A DNA stretch of 64,000 nucleotides from positions 4,778,172 to 4,842,171 of the forward strand of contig JAPWDM010000001.1 in the NCBI GenBank assembly GCA_035578155.1, given 5' to 3'. The notes below the pieces were generated by a model. The model saw only the letters and a program-made list of their open reading frames with translations, did not search any database and was not told the DNA's origin. The stretch is from Brachynemurus nebulosus (Eukaryota; Arthropoda; Insecta; Neuroptera; Myrmeleontidae). The translations under genes and the position numbers were made by a program. Shown piece after piece: positions 37,810-48,979 of this stretch; within the stretch, counting starts at the first letter, position 1, and every line of letters begins with the position of its first letter.

Positions 37810-39343
37810 GGGAGGAGTTCAAATAAAAAAGCGACTTTTTTATTTATGATTATTTTGCTTGTTGAAATTTTTTTCAAATTAGGGAGGGTTTCAAACAGAT
37901 AATTTTGTTTTTGAAACATTCATTACTCTTCCCTGTGGGGGAGGGGGCTCTTTTTCATAAGTTTTTAAGCATTTACAAGGAACGCCATATCTCAAAAAGT
38001 AGTGGATATTTTTTAAATATTTTTTCATTATTTTATTCCTAAAGAACCTGTCCATAAAGCTGAGTATCGCGCGTTTTCTGTCTCTAACTCGTATATCAAA
38101 AATCACAGTTCTCAGGAAACACAAAAAATATATTAAATACTGTATTTTCATCACTATGAATTTAAGATTTATGTATGTTACACTTTTTGATGTTTGCTAC
38201 CTATGCAGACATGAAGCAGACATTTAAATATTTTAAATTACAAGCGATCGTTGTTTTTAGTAAATACGAGTTTGCTGTCCACTTTTTTTTTCAATATACG
38301 AGTTTGTGAAATAAATCGATTTTTTTTTTTTTACATATTCCGATAGTCTAACCAGTAACTTAAATTTTAAACGCGTTTTTCTCGAAACTACATATTTTCT
38401 GATAGTTTTCTGACAAAACCTGGTATATGGTATACGAGTTTGTGTAAAATTATTTTTTGAAATAGTAACATTTTTATCAGCATACCCAAGTATATCATAT
38501 ACACACACTCGTATACCATATACCAGGTTTTGTCAGAAAACTAAATTTAGTTCATGTCTTACAAGTTTGTTTTAAATTGAATAATTATTTTTCCATTAAC
38601 TATTTTGCAATATTTCTTAGTGCATCACATGGGGAAGTGTATTATGTACATGTATGACTTTCTAACTCAAAACCGTCAAAAAACCTTATACGAGGTTGTG
38701 ACAGAAAACGCGCGGTATGGGGTTCAGGTAATTTTAAAAATTAACTATAAAATTGTAATCCCAAACTTCTAAAAATTATAAAACCCAATTTTTTATTAAA
38801 AAAATGTTTAAAAATAGTTACAACTGTTCGGATGGAAAAAGCATACTCCACTTTATGCTTTGTTTATGAACAAAATTTGTTTGTTTATGAACAAAATTTA
38901 AAAAAAAAAATAAGTCTCTATCTTTTCTAGAACTTGAGATATGATTTTTCTTGTCGGGAAAAACACAACTTTCGGAGAACGGTAAAAAGAAAAATAATAA
39001 CAAAAGAAGCCGTTTACTCACTGTTTATTAAAACTTTCCAGTCCCATACATTTTCCCGTTTTGTTGCTTTTTCTTTTCTTCATCCTGAAGATTCTTCATC
39101 TTGAAGTAGTTATATTACTAATCAAATCGCGGTGGGGAGCGAGCGTTGTCTGCAAAGGAGCAGCAACTTGGCTGTGCAGCGGCTCACAAATAAATGTATA
39201 ATAAATTTCTACTTGAAAAAAAAAATCTTTGGCCACGTTTTATATATTACCGTGTTTGTAAAGAACCATAGAACAAAATAAAAACAAAAAACGAGATTCG
39301 AAAAAAAAATAGTTTATGAGCCGTTTCTGGTGTGAACTACCCC
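37810..39343. mobile_element. TTAA-flanked repeat family A, copy 2, carrying a nested insertion
   Basis: Bounded by TTAA (37806-37809, 39344-39347), with GGGAGGAGTTCAAATA on the left and the complement of GTGAACTACCCC on the right. It aligns with 17969-18827 on both sides of a 647-bp insertion (38068-38714). Without the insertion and its duplication the length is about 883 bp. No protein is coded. Confidence 0.92.
38068..38714. mobile_element. Nested 647-bp inverted-repeat element with GTAT target duplication
   Basis: The termini CGCGCGTTTTCTGTC and the complement of GACAGAAAACGCGCG are perfect for 15 bp, and the homology continues imperfectly with AACTCGTATA/AACCTCGTATAA. It interrupts family A copy 2, and GTAT stands on both sides (38064-38067, 38715-38718) where copy 1 has a single GTAT. 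A second inverted pair lies inside (38404-38440 and 38509-38543, core TTCTGACAAAACCTGGTATA), plus several TATACGAGTTTGT words. The superfamily is not clear to me: a 4-bp duplication with CGCGCG termini does not match the common families. Confidence 0.92.
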
Positions 39344-39347
39344 TTAA

Positions 39348-40235
39348 GCACATGAAAGAATAACATTGGGAAATTCAGCCGGTGGAACCTGGTTTTTGGA
39401 GACTTCTCAAGAAAGTGTCTTCGCCCCGTGGTCACGATAACTCGTGATAGCTTTATCGGAAACTAAAATTTTTTTCTGTTAGTAGATAAGTATAAGTAGT
39501 GTTTCAACGATAAGGATTTAAAAAAAATTAATTTGAATTTTTGGTAGAGTTGCATAGAAAATAGTCCAATTTTTGGTACAATTTTTATTACGCATATATA
39601 GCCTTCTAAAATTAGTTGTAATCAAAGAAAAAAATCTTCGTTCAATCACTAGCTAATACTATTTGGAAGAAATGTGCAAAATTTCAATAAAATGGGTCCA
39701 TCTGTTTTTGAAACATCGTGTCCACAGACTTCAAAAATAGTGTTTTGAGAAAAATGTGATTAAAGTTTTAAGTAGAGGCCAATCTTTCTCAATGAAGAGA
39801 ATTTTCAAAGGCTCTCTCTCCTAGACTTTTACCTTGATTGATTTAGAACTATGGGAGAATATTCTAGATATACTGTACTATTAAATAATAACATTTAAAA
39901 AAAAATTGATTTTTGAAATTTTCAAACCCACGTAACTCCTTAAATATTTCGTTTATAAACCGAAACCTACACCCTACACTTACAGACTTCATAATAAAAA
40001 TTAAACTTTTTTTTTTAATCGCCTGATCTATTCAGGAGCGAAAGAAAATATGATTGTTACTCTCATACTGAACAAATTTGACATTATTGAAAAATTTCTA
40101 CTCTATTTAGCTTGGTTTCAATCAAAATTGTGATTTTTATGGTTTCTTTTTTAACGTTGTTTTTAATAATTTATCGATATCGAAGTTATAAATTTTGAAT
40201 TTTTCGTTATACTAAGAATATTTTCTTTGTTTCAG
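39348..40235. other. Intronic sequence upstream of the helix-3 exon, old repeat remnants
   Basis: Phrases such as TGGTCACGATAACTCGTGAT and AATAAAATGGGTCCATCTGT are typical of old transposon tails, but no ends can be defined. Confidence 0.45.
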
Positions 40236-40294
40236 GTTTATTAACGCACGACGTCGAATCGTACAACCAATGATCGATCAGTCAAATAGAGCTG
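40236..40294 (+). CDS. hth: homothorax (Meis-type TALE homeodomain protein), internal exon encoding the end of homeodomain helix 3
   Basis: A 59-bp exon. The first base completes a Trp codon begun in an upstream exon; it then reads FINARRRIVQPMIDQSNRAG, the last Gly being split over the next intron. This is helix 3 of a TALE homeodomain of the Meis/Prep class: WFINARRR carries the DNA-contacting Asn51 and Arg55 and the TALE-typical Ile50, and IVQPMIDQSNRA is diagnostic of Meis/homothorax. The exon is bounded by a pyrimidine-rich acceptor (ttttctttgtttcag, AG at 40234-40235) and a GTAAGG donor at 40295. From family knowledge, Hth binds TGACAG-type sites, partners Extradenticle and carries it into the nucleus. 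The exon that should precede it (homeodomain helices 1-2, ending QVNNW) is not in the window, so the upstream intron probably exceeds 40 kb. Confidence 0.96.
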
Positions 40295-40300
40295 GTAAGG

Positions 40301-42020
40301 CAGATAATTTTAATTATTATTCCTATTTTTAACATCCTAAATTATATCCTTTCCTCTTATTAATTGTACCTATAATTAATTGATAATGAAAATATCGAAC
40401 ATAGAATAGTCGACTAACCAACTATTTTTAGTCAAATTTATAAATAGGGTATAACCTTTGTAACTTTTTTAAAAACGATGCTTTCTTTTGAACTTAATTA
40501 TCGATTTTTAGTATGTTCTTTTTTTTAAGAAAAAGAAAAATGATAGGAATATCACAATGCGTTATATAATAATCAAAAATAAAAATAGATAATTTTTTTA
40601 CGTTTAGTTTTAAGTCCAATAAATAATACAAAAAAATTATTAAATTAGTCATTTTTAGTCATTTAGTCGAGGGTAAATTAATCAACTAAACCGATTAATC
40701 GATTAATCATCCGACATCACAACTGAACACTAGATAAATAATTAGATCGCTAATTCGATTCCTACCAAGATTTGTTCAAAATCATATATAACTCTTTGTG
40801 ATTGTTACGGTCAACGCTTGGACTATACGATGCCTTTTTGTTTTTTAACAAAAATGAAACGTTTAGTATGTTTACAAATACTAATTTACGCAATTTTAAA
40901 ATACACTTTTTGTTTTAACAAAATTAAAAGGTTTAGTACGATTAGAAATATTTACGCAAATTTAATAAAATACATTTGAAAAAATCATATTATGTAAAAG
41001 GAAGGTGGAGTTTCAGTAGAGACCTATTTAATTCACCTCGATATTAATAATTTTTAATAAAGTTAAATTTATGTGCATTAATGCATAGCTATTATAATAA
41101 ACACTGGTATTGCATTAACATAATTATCCACGTATACAACTAGTTAAATGAGAACTTGTCTCAAATATAGCATCAAGGTTATTACTTACTTATTTAAAAA
41201 AAAATAAATAATAAGAAAAACGAGCATACAAGAATGCAATATGTATGATGATTACTTGAGTGTACGAACGAGTACTTACTTCTACATATGTATTTACATG
41301 TGTACGTTTAGAACTGAATGTGTTGTAATAATTGCTAAAAATAATGTATGATCTGAAATCGGTGATCCAGCGTAAATATAAAATTGAAAAATATGTTTTT
41401 ATCAATTTTTAATACAACTATAATTACTTATTTGAAATAAATTTCAAGTTTTACGATAAATATTAATGCATGTGTAAGTTATATCTAGGTATACTTAATA
41501 ACCGTATACAATTAAGCTATACATTACGTACATTATGTACCTACATGATATAAATATGTATGTTTGATACAAACTGTAAACGAAAATATTGGACATACCT
41601 ATTCCCAATCATTTTTCCAAATTCTTTCGGTTCGTTAATATATCAAGTCATTATTTTTTTAAGTAAAACTTTTATAGTGGTGGTAAGTCTCTTTGAATAT
41701 GCAACAAAATTAGTCTTTTTGGATGCTTAGGGCGTCCAAGTGTTGTAAATAGTGGTGGGATGTTTTTGAATAAAAAATAATCGATAATTCGACTTTTTTA
41801 AATAAACGCTAACATTCGATTGTAGAAATAATTTGGATTATAAATATAATTCAGATAAAATATAGAAGTATAGAAGAAACTGTATGTGTATATTTGTTAT
41901 GAATTTAGTATGAATGAATTACAACTGTTCATTTTTTGGTACGATTTTTGAGTTTATGAGGTAAGGAGCGTCCATATGTACCTACGCTTGGTAAGTATAC
42001 AGCATCATATTATGTACATA
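40301..42020. other. Intronic sequence, nothing recognised
   Basis: AT-rich spacer between the helix-3 exon and the Tc1 foldback. Confidence 0.5.
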
Positions 42021-42122
42021 TAGTAATTACCACAAGAGTGTGGCGTGAATATTTTAGATAATGTAACTCGAGGAAAGAAAATAATAGTGTGAAATAAAAC
42101 GAATATAAGTGAGGAAGGATGC

Positions 42123-42370
42123 TTTGTATTTAATACACAGTCCAGTTACCATTATTGTTAAGTATGGCTTGACACCGATGAGGCATGCTTGCTATAAGAT
42201 TTTCCGCATATAATTGAGGAAGTGAGCGCCATATGTTTCCTATCTGTTGAGACAGTTGCTTTAATGTAACGACACACTTTCCTGAAGCCTATGTTTATAG
42301 ACGCCCACCAGGTTTGCATCGGGAGATTGAGATGGCCAAGAAAAATCGATTCAAAACGAGATACGTAAGC
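42123..42370 (-). pseudogene. Tc1-like transposase, C-terminal fragment (left arm)
   Basis: On the minus strand, a frame reading WPSQSPDANLVGVYKHRLQE contains the Pro-Asp of the third catalytic position of Tc1 transposases (usually WP..SPDLNPIE). Farther on, LIASMPHRCQAILNNNGNWT + VY and a stop is the Tc1 C terminus. In-frame stops and shifts separate the two blocks. Not functional. Confidence 0.8.
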
Positions 42371-42579
42371 AGCACTCATTTTTAAAATCAAACTCACAAT
42401 TCAACAGCTTACGGAATATTGACATACTAAGTATATTGCATTTAAGAACACTCTCACACCTACAGTTATAATATCCCCACTCCGTGCTATTTTTAACTGT
42501 ACTAGAGTTTCAAGCGCCACGCTCTTGTGTGAATTACTGGATTTTAAAAATGAGTGCTGCTTACGAATCTCGTTTCGGA

Positions 42580-42807
42580 TCGGTTTTTCTTGGCTATCTC
42601 AATCCCCGATGCACAAACCTGGTGGAAAATGGGCGTTTATAAACACAGGCTTCAGGAAAGTGTGTCTTTACATTAAAGCAACTGTCTCAACAGATACGAA
42701 AAATATGGCGCTCACTTCCTCAATCATAGGTGGAAAATCTTGTAGCAAGTATGCCTCATCGGTGTCAAGCCATACTTGATAATAATGGTGACGGAACTGT
42801 GTATTAA
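42580..42807 (+). pseudogene. Tc1-like transposase, C-terminal fragment (right arm)
   Basis: The plus-strand counterpart of the left arm: YKHRLQESVSLH and, after stops, LVASMPHRCQAILDNNGDGT + VY and a stop. It is more damaged at the catalytic SPD region, where the frame shifts. It has point differences from the left arm, so gene conversion has not kept the arms identical. Confidence 0.75.
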
Positions 42808-42916
42808 ATACAAAGCATCCTTCCTCACTTATATTCGTTTTATTTCACATTATTATTTTCTTTCCTCGAGTTACATTATCTAAGATATTCACGCCACGCT
42901 GTTGTGGTAATTACTG

Positions 42917-44668
42917 TATATCGTGTGTATCTATTATCTATACAATGTAGATTAGTAAAGAATCCCGCGTTTATTAGAATACATTTATTTGAATACTTGA
43001 ATATTAGTTTCAAGTGCGCCTGTACAAAATATAAAAGTTGGGGAAGTATATTATTTGGCATGAACGCGACCGTATTATTAGGTACTAGTAAATAATTCGA
43101 ATTGTATTTAATTCGGTTTTTTAAATTACTCATAATTTAGGAATATGATTATGCCTATCATAGAAATTGGAATGCTTGCTTTCTTGACCGGTGACTTTCA
43201 GCTATTCTTAATTTTTTTTCATAGTTTTTATTAGATTTTCGATGGTATAGGAATGCATCCGCAACAACCGTCTTTTTAAAGGACAATTCTGAGCCGGGCC
43301 TGGAAACCGAACCTAGTCTACCAGTCAGTTCAGGTATTACTGCTTAAAGATGCCTTGCTATCAATCGGCTATTTAAGCCGATTAAACAGAACCAGCTGAG
43401 ACGAATTTTCGAAATTTTTCACCAATATCAGTCTTTTGAATATCTACTGATAAGTGATAATCTCTGTATATTATGGAAATTCTATATTTTCTCATCCATT
43501 CAGTAGTTGGTTACGGTCGCTTACATATCATTTTCCAAATATTCTCTCGGTATTGTCAATAGGTTTACTTACATTCTGTACAAATATAGTATATACTACA
43601 ATATTGACACAAATCAATTGGCCTGACTACTTTAATTCAGGGAAGCAGATGAACAGAACGACGATGTGCGAGGAGTGACTTGAACAAAAATTGAGTGCCA
43701 ATAGTAATCTAACAGATGAAGAACATGGCTTTCCACTTTATATTCCAAGTAATATAATGGCTATGAACCATTGTAAAAGATATATTATGTTTCATTCAAG
43801 ATATAGCGGTATTTTCTTTTTTTTTTTGGATATTATTACGTTAGTTTTTTTCTAGACTACAGACTAAATATGTATGTACGTATATGTGTATAAACCACAT
43901 GTATTGCTTATGACTTGTTTGATAAGATTATTTGGTCGAAGTTGCTTTCGTTTTTTACGGAATATTTGAAAAATTTTTATTAAAATGAATACGTTGTTTT
44001 TCGATAGTGTACTCTTATTTCAATTTATTCATATTTTGATATCAAATAAATACCGCCTTGCTTGCTGTTGTTGTTGGAATATGACAAAAATAAAGTTTGC
44101 TGATGCAGATGAAGTGGTAAATTGAACATTCTTGTTTTATTAATGACCAAACTAATGAATTTTGGTATAATTTTTTTTTTATGAATTTTAGTTGAATTGT
44201 TATCTTTGCATCTTATCAAAAGTTATGGCCAGAGGCGGTGCAGTGTGTGCGACTGTACTTAGCTTTGCGCTCTTTGAGGCCACGCACCGCCAAGAAATTA
44301 CTAAAACTTTTTTTTCTCGTCACTACTTATCTTTGGGAGAAATTTTCGGACAGTCAAAGCAGGGAGCCGTCTTGCAAAAGTCATCTTGCCCACTCTCAAT
44401 TTTAACTTCTGAATTTGGCAAGGACTGATAGATAAAGAGTTGACATCCTTCAGCAAAATTTTTGATGGCGCTTGTAGCGCTTCTTAAGTGTAGCCTGATT
44501 CTGGTAACATAGAGTGGAATCATTTGCAGCATACATTCCGTGACCCTTCGGTTAAGATAATTTGGAAGCACATAACGCTAATTTTCAGCAGGACCGTCTT
44601 ATTTAGTTAGACACAGTAGGCACTATGCTAAAAGTCTACGAATTCCTAAAAGTAAAATTTGAAATAGG
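42917..44668. other. Intronic sequence, nothing recognised
   Basis: A short hairpin (GGCGGTGC at 44,231 with GCACCGCC at 44,284) is the only structure noted. No gene supported. Confidence 0.5.
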
Positions 44669-44951
44669 CAAAGCCGGATCTAGAGGGGGACAGCGGGGGC
44701 ACGTGCTCCCTTGCAAGTTTTTAGGGGCGCCAAAACTGTGAAATCTGATGTTTATTATTTGTTCGTCACTTACTTTTTGCAGTTTTAAAGGCGCCAAAAA
44801 CGTAAGTTGAGCACAAAAATGCAAAGTGTTGAATTTGGACATTTTTTTTGCTCGTCACTTGATTTTTCCAAGGAAAAATTTCGCTGCAGGGAGGGCGCCA
44901 ACAGCATGGTCCCCCCCCCCCCCCCCGGTAATAACTGTAGGTCCAGCCCTC
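44669..44951. mobile_element. hAT-type MITE family C, copy with C16 run
   Basis: The ends CAAAGCCGGATCTAGAGGGG and the complement of GTAGGTCCAGCCCTC are imperfect inverted repeats. The flanks GAAATAGG (44661-44668) and GAAATAGA (44952-44959) match at seven of eight positions. The interior has TTTAGGGGCGCCAAAACTGT and TTTTTTTGCTCGTCACTTGA, family C words shared with 21.4 and 57.8 kb. A run of 16 C at 44911-44926 lies inside. Confidence 0.8.
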
Positions 44952-45320
44952 GAAATAGAAATCTACTCTGATATAACAAACACAAAACTGAAAATATAAT
45001 TATTTGAGTTTTTGTAAAGGTGCCTAGAAGTTAATGCGATTCTAAGGTGGCTTTAGTTTCCAGTATCAATTTAACATCAATTCACTTTACTAGTTGAAAA
45101 GTTAATATTAATGATATGGCCATATAGTTAGTTTTATTGATTGATTCGAGCTACAGCTCATACAATTTTTACATATGGCCATATATAATTATATTCTTTC
45201 AATAATCGTTTTCTTAAATTATGAGTAATTTAAATAATTGAATTATGTATAATTCAAATTATTTATCACCTTCTTTACTAGTATTTACCTAAAAATATTG
45301 TTGCGTACAAGTTCCAGATA

Positions 45321-45567
45321 CACCAATACCTCGCTTTGCGTCGTTTCGGTTTGCGTTTTTTCGAAGTTGCGTCGCTGCTGAATTAGTACTAATTTTCACT
45401 GTGCGTCGTTAGATTTTTGAAGTTGCGTTGCTTTGGGTTTGACTCTTTAATTTTTTTTTCTAAATTTGTTGAAATTTTCTATAGAAAATCATAATTCACT
45501 TTGCGTCGTTTCAATTTGCGTCGTGTTTTTTTGGAACGTAACCACGACGCAAATTGAGGTATTGGTG
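45321..45567. mobile_element. TA-flanked MITE built of TTTGCGTCG words
   Basis: The ends CACCAATACCTCGCTTTGCG + TCG and the complement of CGACGCAAATTGAGGTATTG + GTG match apart from two bases. TA on both sides (45319-45320, 45568-45569). Inside 247 bp the word TTGCGTCG or a variant occurs about seven times. The termini (ACCTCRATTTGCG) resemble pogo/Tigger ends (ACCTCGNTTATNCG). Confidence 0.85.
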
Positions 45568-45569
45568 TA

Positions 45570-47698
45570 ATACGTTTCACCCACTTTCATATTTTGTATA
45601 GGTGGAGTTGGAACTAACAAAACTAACATTAATATATTAACAATCTACACTAATATACTAAGTATATGCATATCTGGACGCCCCTTGCCTGATAAACCCG
45701 AAAAAATTATTAGATAGATACTATTTTTGGAAAAAATGAACAACCACAATTCGTTCATACTACATGCACATTATCGAGGAGAGTAGCTGTTGATTATTTT
45801 TTACTCAAGTTATCCCATCACTAGTTAATATCCCTGCATGGAAATGGATAGTTTTTTATAGTATATATAATAGTTAAAAAAATATATCCTTACTTCTTGT
45901 TTGGATCATTTTTTTTTTTTTGGTGGGTTGGTAAAATCTGGCAACATATAAATTTTCATTTTATATTTTCTCTACACACAAACGTATACGTACAATAAAA
46001 TGTCCACCGTATTATACAGTGATTGAAATAAAAGTAGTAAATCAAAATGAAAGCAATTAGTTCCCCAAGGGTAACGTTTACTTTCCTGCTCCAGTAAGTA
46101 GAAGAAAGCATCATATAAATCTTCAATCCATCACTTTTTCTATATATATGTGATATACACATACACAGAAGACGCACTGGTAGTAAGCATTATATCATCA
46201 TGTTTGTGTATTACCGTATTATACAAAACAAAGATGTTTTTATTCAGTGAACATAAAAATATTTGCAGTTAAATACTTTTCGCAACAGTCCACTAAATAC
46301 CAATGCAATTCCGTCCTTAAACAAAGACACAAAAACATTTACCTATCTCATACATATTTTCTATTTCATTTCAACTGAAATGCACTGAAATTGCATATAT
46401 ATATAGGTACACACTACACAGTGATACATATACCATACGTAGTTTAATGTCTTCAAGTTTGCTCAATGCTTTTATCGATGATCCGGAAAGCTTCACAGTG
46501 GTGGCTCAAAAGGGAGAAACAACCGGAAGACGGAAATGTGTTCCGGAATCCTTTAACAATACTCATGGCTTGTGTTTTCTCGATAACTGTAACAACATGC
46601 CGTCAAATATTTATTTGTAATATAATCTCAACAAGAAATAGATTCGGAAAAATATTAAAATTTTTAATTACTTGGATTATTATTATTATAATTTATTTAG
46701 TTTCTTACACCTTTACAATGGCTACCGTACATATTAATACTGATTATTAATGATTAATAAGTACTAAAAGTACTGGGAAAGACATTTATGATTTAATTTC
46801 GTTAATATTTAGTCTTTTGACACTCACTTAAGGCAGTTACATATTAGAATATTCTAAAGATTTTTACTTTTTAGTTGGTTTGGTAAATGTATCCAAATTT
46901 ACGACAAACCATTGAAATATATATTTAACGTCCATTTTTTATCATGTTTTAATTGTAAAATGAGTTTTCTTAAGTAATTTCAAATTAAAAATAAAATCTA
47001 AACTAAATGAAATCTAAAATAAAATTGAAAGTAAATGAAAAAAATTTCAAAAAAAAAAATTCCCAGTTAACCAAATTTTTATTTGTGACAATAATTGGTA
47101 CATGTTTTTGGAATTTAATATCCCGGGACGTTTCGTGTCTCCAAGTCTCTAAATTTTTTCCAAATGTAATTGTTCCAAGTTCCGGAATTTTGAGGTTCAA
47201 AACTCGAGACACACAATAAAATTAACGTCTGTTAAAAAAGCCAAAGAGTATTCTCCTTTTCGAGAGGAACAATTACAAAAATCAGAAATAGATTGTCGAA
47301 CGAAGCCTATTTTATTAAATTTGGAAAAAAACTAATTATCGATAGTTCATCTATTATGTATATGATTAATGAATACAGATTAAATATAATGATTATTTAT
47401 TGTAAGTATGATTACTTTACTGTGTCTGTTTTTTCTTTTTTTTTTTTTTAATTTCAAATATTATCGAGTGCTTGTGAGACACTACTACGTATGACAAACT
47501 TTTGTTTGCATTTCAACACACAGTATTGATATGTTCACTAATCGTTCAGCTAAACTGAAACTATAAGCACTCGATTTCTTTGGTATAGTGACCAGAAATC
47601 ACAAAGTGATTGAAAAAATGTTTTATAAAATTTTATTATCAAAAATTATGTTCGTGATCAGTCCGATAAGGAGAGTTACATATATGAATTGTTTAGAT
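45570..47698. other. Intronic sequence, nothing recognised
   Basis: A 94-codon frame at 46466-46750 has no recognisable domain and lies in ordinary AT-rich intron, so it is not called. Confidence 0.5.
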
Positions 47699-47870
47699 CA
47701 GTGTTTTCCAAACTTTTTCCATCGCGAAACACTTTTAAGTTTTTAAAATTTGTACGAAACACAACACCATTGACGAGCAAATAAAAGCATCCCCGTTCCA
47801 TTCCACGTAAAAGCATCCCCCGTTTTACCCACTTTCCAGTTTTCCGCACAACATAGTTTGGAAAACACTG
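47699..47870. mobile_element. hAT MITE, 172 bp
   Basis: The ends CAGTGTTTTCCAAACTTTTT and the complement of ATAGTTTGGAAAACACTG are inverted repeats beginning CAGTG. The flanks GTTTAGAT (47691-47698) and GTTTCGAC (47871-47878) agree at six of eight positions. The interior duplicates AAAAGCATCCCC. Non-coding. Confidence 0.85.
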
Positions 47871-48703
47871 GTTTCGACTTTAATTAACGTTCGAAATGTT
47901 AGGAATTGATTTTATATTCAATTAGTGTTAATCTTTACTGAAATGACGATTTTATTGATACATCTGTTACAAAAATAAACTTGATTCTATTTTTTTCTTT
48001 TGAGAAAGTCTCGAAATTCTGGAACTTTAGTGTTGGCATGTTTCGTGTTCCGGGATTTTGAGAAAATCGAGACATGCCAAACCATATTACTTAATTTCTG
48101 TCTTACCAAAAAAGCATGTTATTGCGGTTACATATTAATTTTTACAATATTCTAGGTGGGTATCGAATTTTCTCCTGGACACAATTTTCACAAATAAAAC
48201 ATTTCGATTATGTGTAGTACGAAAACTAAATACATACAGGACTACGCGCGTTTCATTCTTATATTGACAACTGTGATAGATGACACTGATACCCTCCAAT
48301 GTTCTTTTCGATAAAAGTCTAGTAGAGGGTTCGTTCAATTTTTGCCGTTGCACTACACTGCAAGGGTGCATGTAGAAAATCCATCAAAAAGGAAAATTTA
48401 TCTATGAATGCCTCAATCGCGTACGTGCGATAAGTTAAATAAAAAAATAAAAAAAAAAAACAAACAATATCCAATTTGAATATGTATATTTAAAAACGTA
48501 CGTTCAGCTTTTCATTGAAAGAAAATTTTCAATCAATTACTAACAGGATTAGGATTGCGAAATAGTTATTTCTCCTTCGCCTTCCTTAACTTTTCCCACG
48601 TTTATCCAGCACTCTGTTTATAATATTATGATATACAATTTCCATTTGTGTTTAAGAACAGTCTACTGACCATGCTAATTGTTAGTATTTTCTCCGCACG
48701 CAG

Positions 48704-48846
48704 GTCCCAGTGGTGCCTATAGTCCTGACGGTTCAATGGGATACATGATGGATGGACAAGCACAAATGATGCACCGGCCACCCGGCGATCCAGCGTTTCA
48801 CAATCAGTATCATTATCCCGCCGAATATTACGGCCATCATCTGTAG
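48704..48846 (+). CDS. hth: homothorax, last coding exon (C-terminal tail and stop)
   Basis: The first two bases complete the Gly codon left open by the 59-bp exon, so the phases agree. The reading frame continues PSGAYSPDGSMGYMMDGQ, then AQMMHRPPGDPAF, then HNQYHYPAEYYGHHL and a TAG stop at 48844-48846. The GYMMD, MMHRPPGDP and YPAEYYG(Q/H)HL blocks are the conserved C terminus of insect Homothorax as I recall it. The acceptor is ...tctccgcacgcag, AG at 48702-48703. The intron between the two exons is 8,409 bp. The exon is visibly richer in G+C than its surroundings. The tail lies outside the homeodomain and has no enzyme motif; in Meis proteins the C terminus contributes to transcriptional activation. 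Confidence 0.96.
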
Positions 48847-48979
48847 TGGTAAATTGACAGTAGCCTACATAATATTAATTGTTAGTGTAGGCTAAATGGG
48901 CATTCTAGTGTACTCAATGTAAGTATATATACTTTTATTTATTTATTTATTTAATTGGTCTATTGAATTATAAGAAGTA

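Larger units (their letters stand above)
1..40235 (+). other. hth: Inferred 5' part of a very large homothorax intron (truncated by the window edge)
   Basis: No exon is recognised upstream of 40236: I found no sequence coding for homeodomain helices 1-2, the Meis N-terminal domain, or any other gene. Insect hth introns are known to be very long. The inference is that all of this stretch is intron, populated by the mobile elements and satellites listed separately. An alternative terminal exon of a homeodomain-less Hth isoform could lie here without being recognisable by eye, because such exons code for few residues. Confidence 0.6.
42021..42916. mobile_element. Tc1-like foldback: two transposase C-terminal halves head to head
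   Basis: The left end TAGTAATTACCACAAGAGTG + TGGCGTG is the complement of the right end CACGCCACGCTGTTGTGGTA + ATTACTG, and TA flanks each. Arms of about 380 bp (42021-42400, 42530-42916) are reverse complements. Each arm ends with a Tc1-family transposase C terminus reading outward (minus strand: WPSQSPDANLV, then LIASMPHRCQAILNNN and a stop; plus strand: VASMPHRCQAILDNN and a stop), with stops and frameshifts between. A third terminus-like segment (CGCCACGCTCTTGTG...AATTACTG) lies at the junction near 42514-42539, so one complete deleted copy seems joined to part of another. Confidence 0.88.
40295..48703 (+). other. hth: homothorax intron between the helix-3 exon and the last coding exon
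   Basis: It starts GTAAGG and ends ...GCAG. Both flanking exons are phase-compatible (the intron falls after the first base of a Gly codon). Apart from the listed elements (Tc1 foldback at 42.0-42.9 kb, hAT MITEs at 44.7 and 47.7 kb, TA-flanked MITE at 45.3 kb) it is AT-rich sequence in which I see no coding potential. Confidence 0.9.

Noticed and set aside
44231..44291. GGCGGTGC/GCACCGCC hairpin as an RNA gene or MITE
   Set aside because: Only 8 bp of pairing with no flanking duplication or other support.
46466..46750. 94-codon open frame in the last hth intron
   Set aside because: No recognisable domain, no splice or promoter signals, ordinary AT-rich composition.
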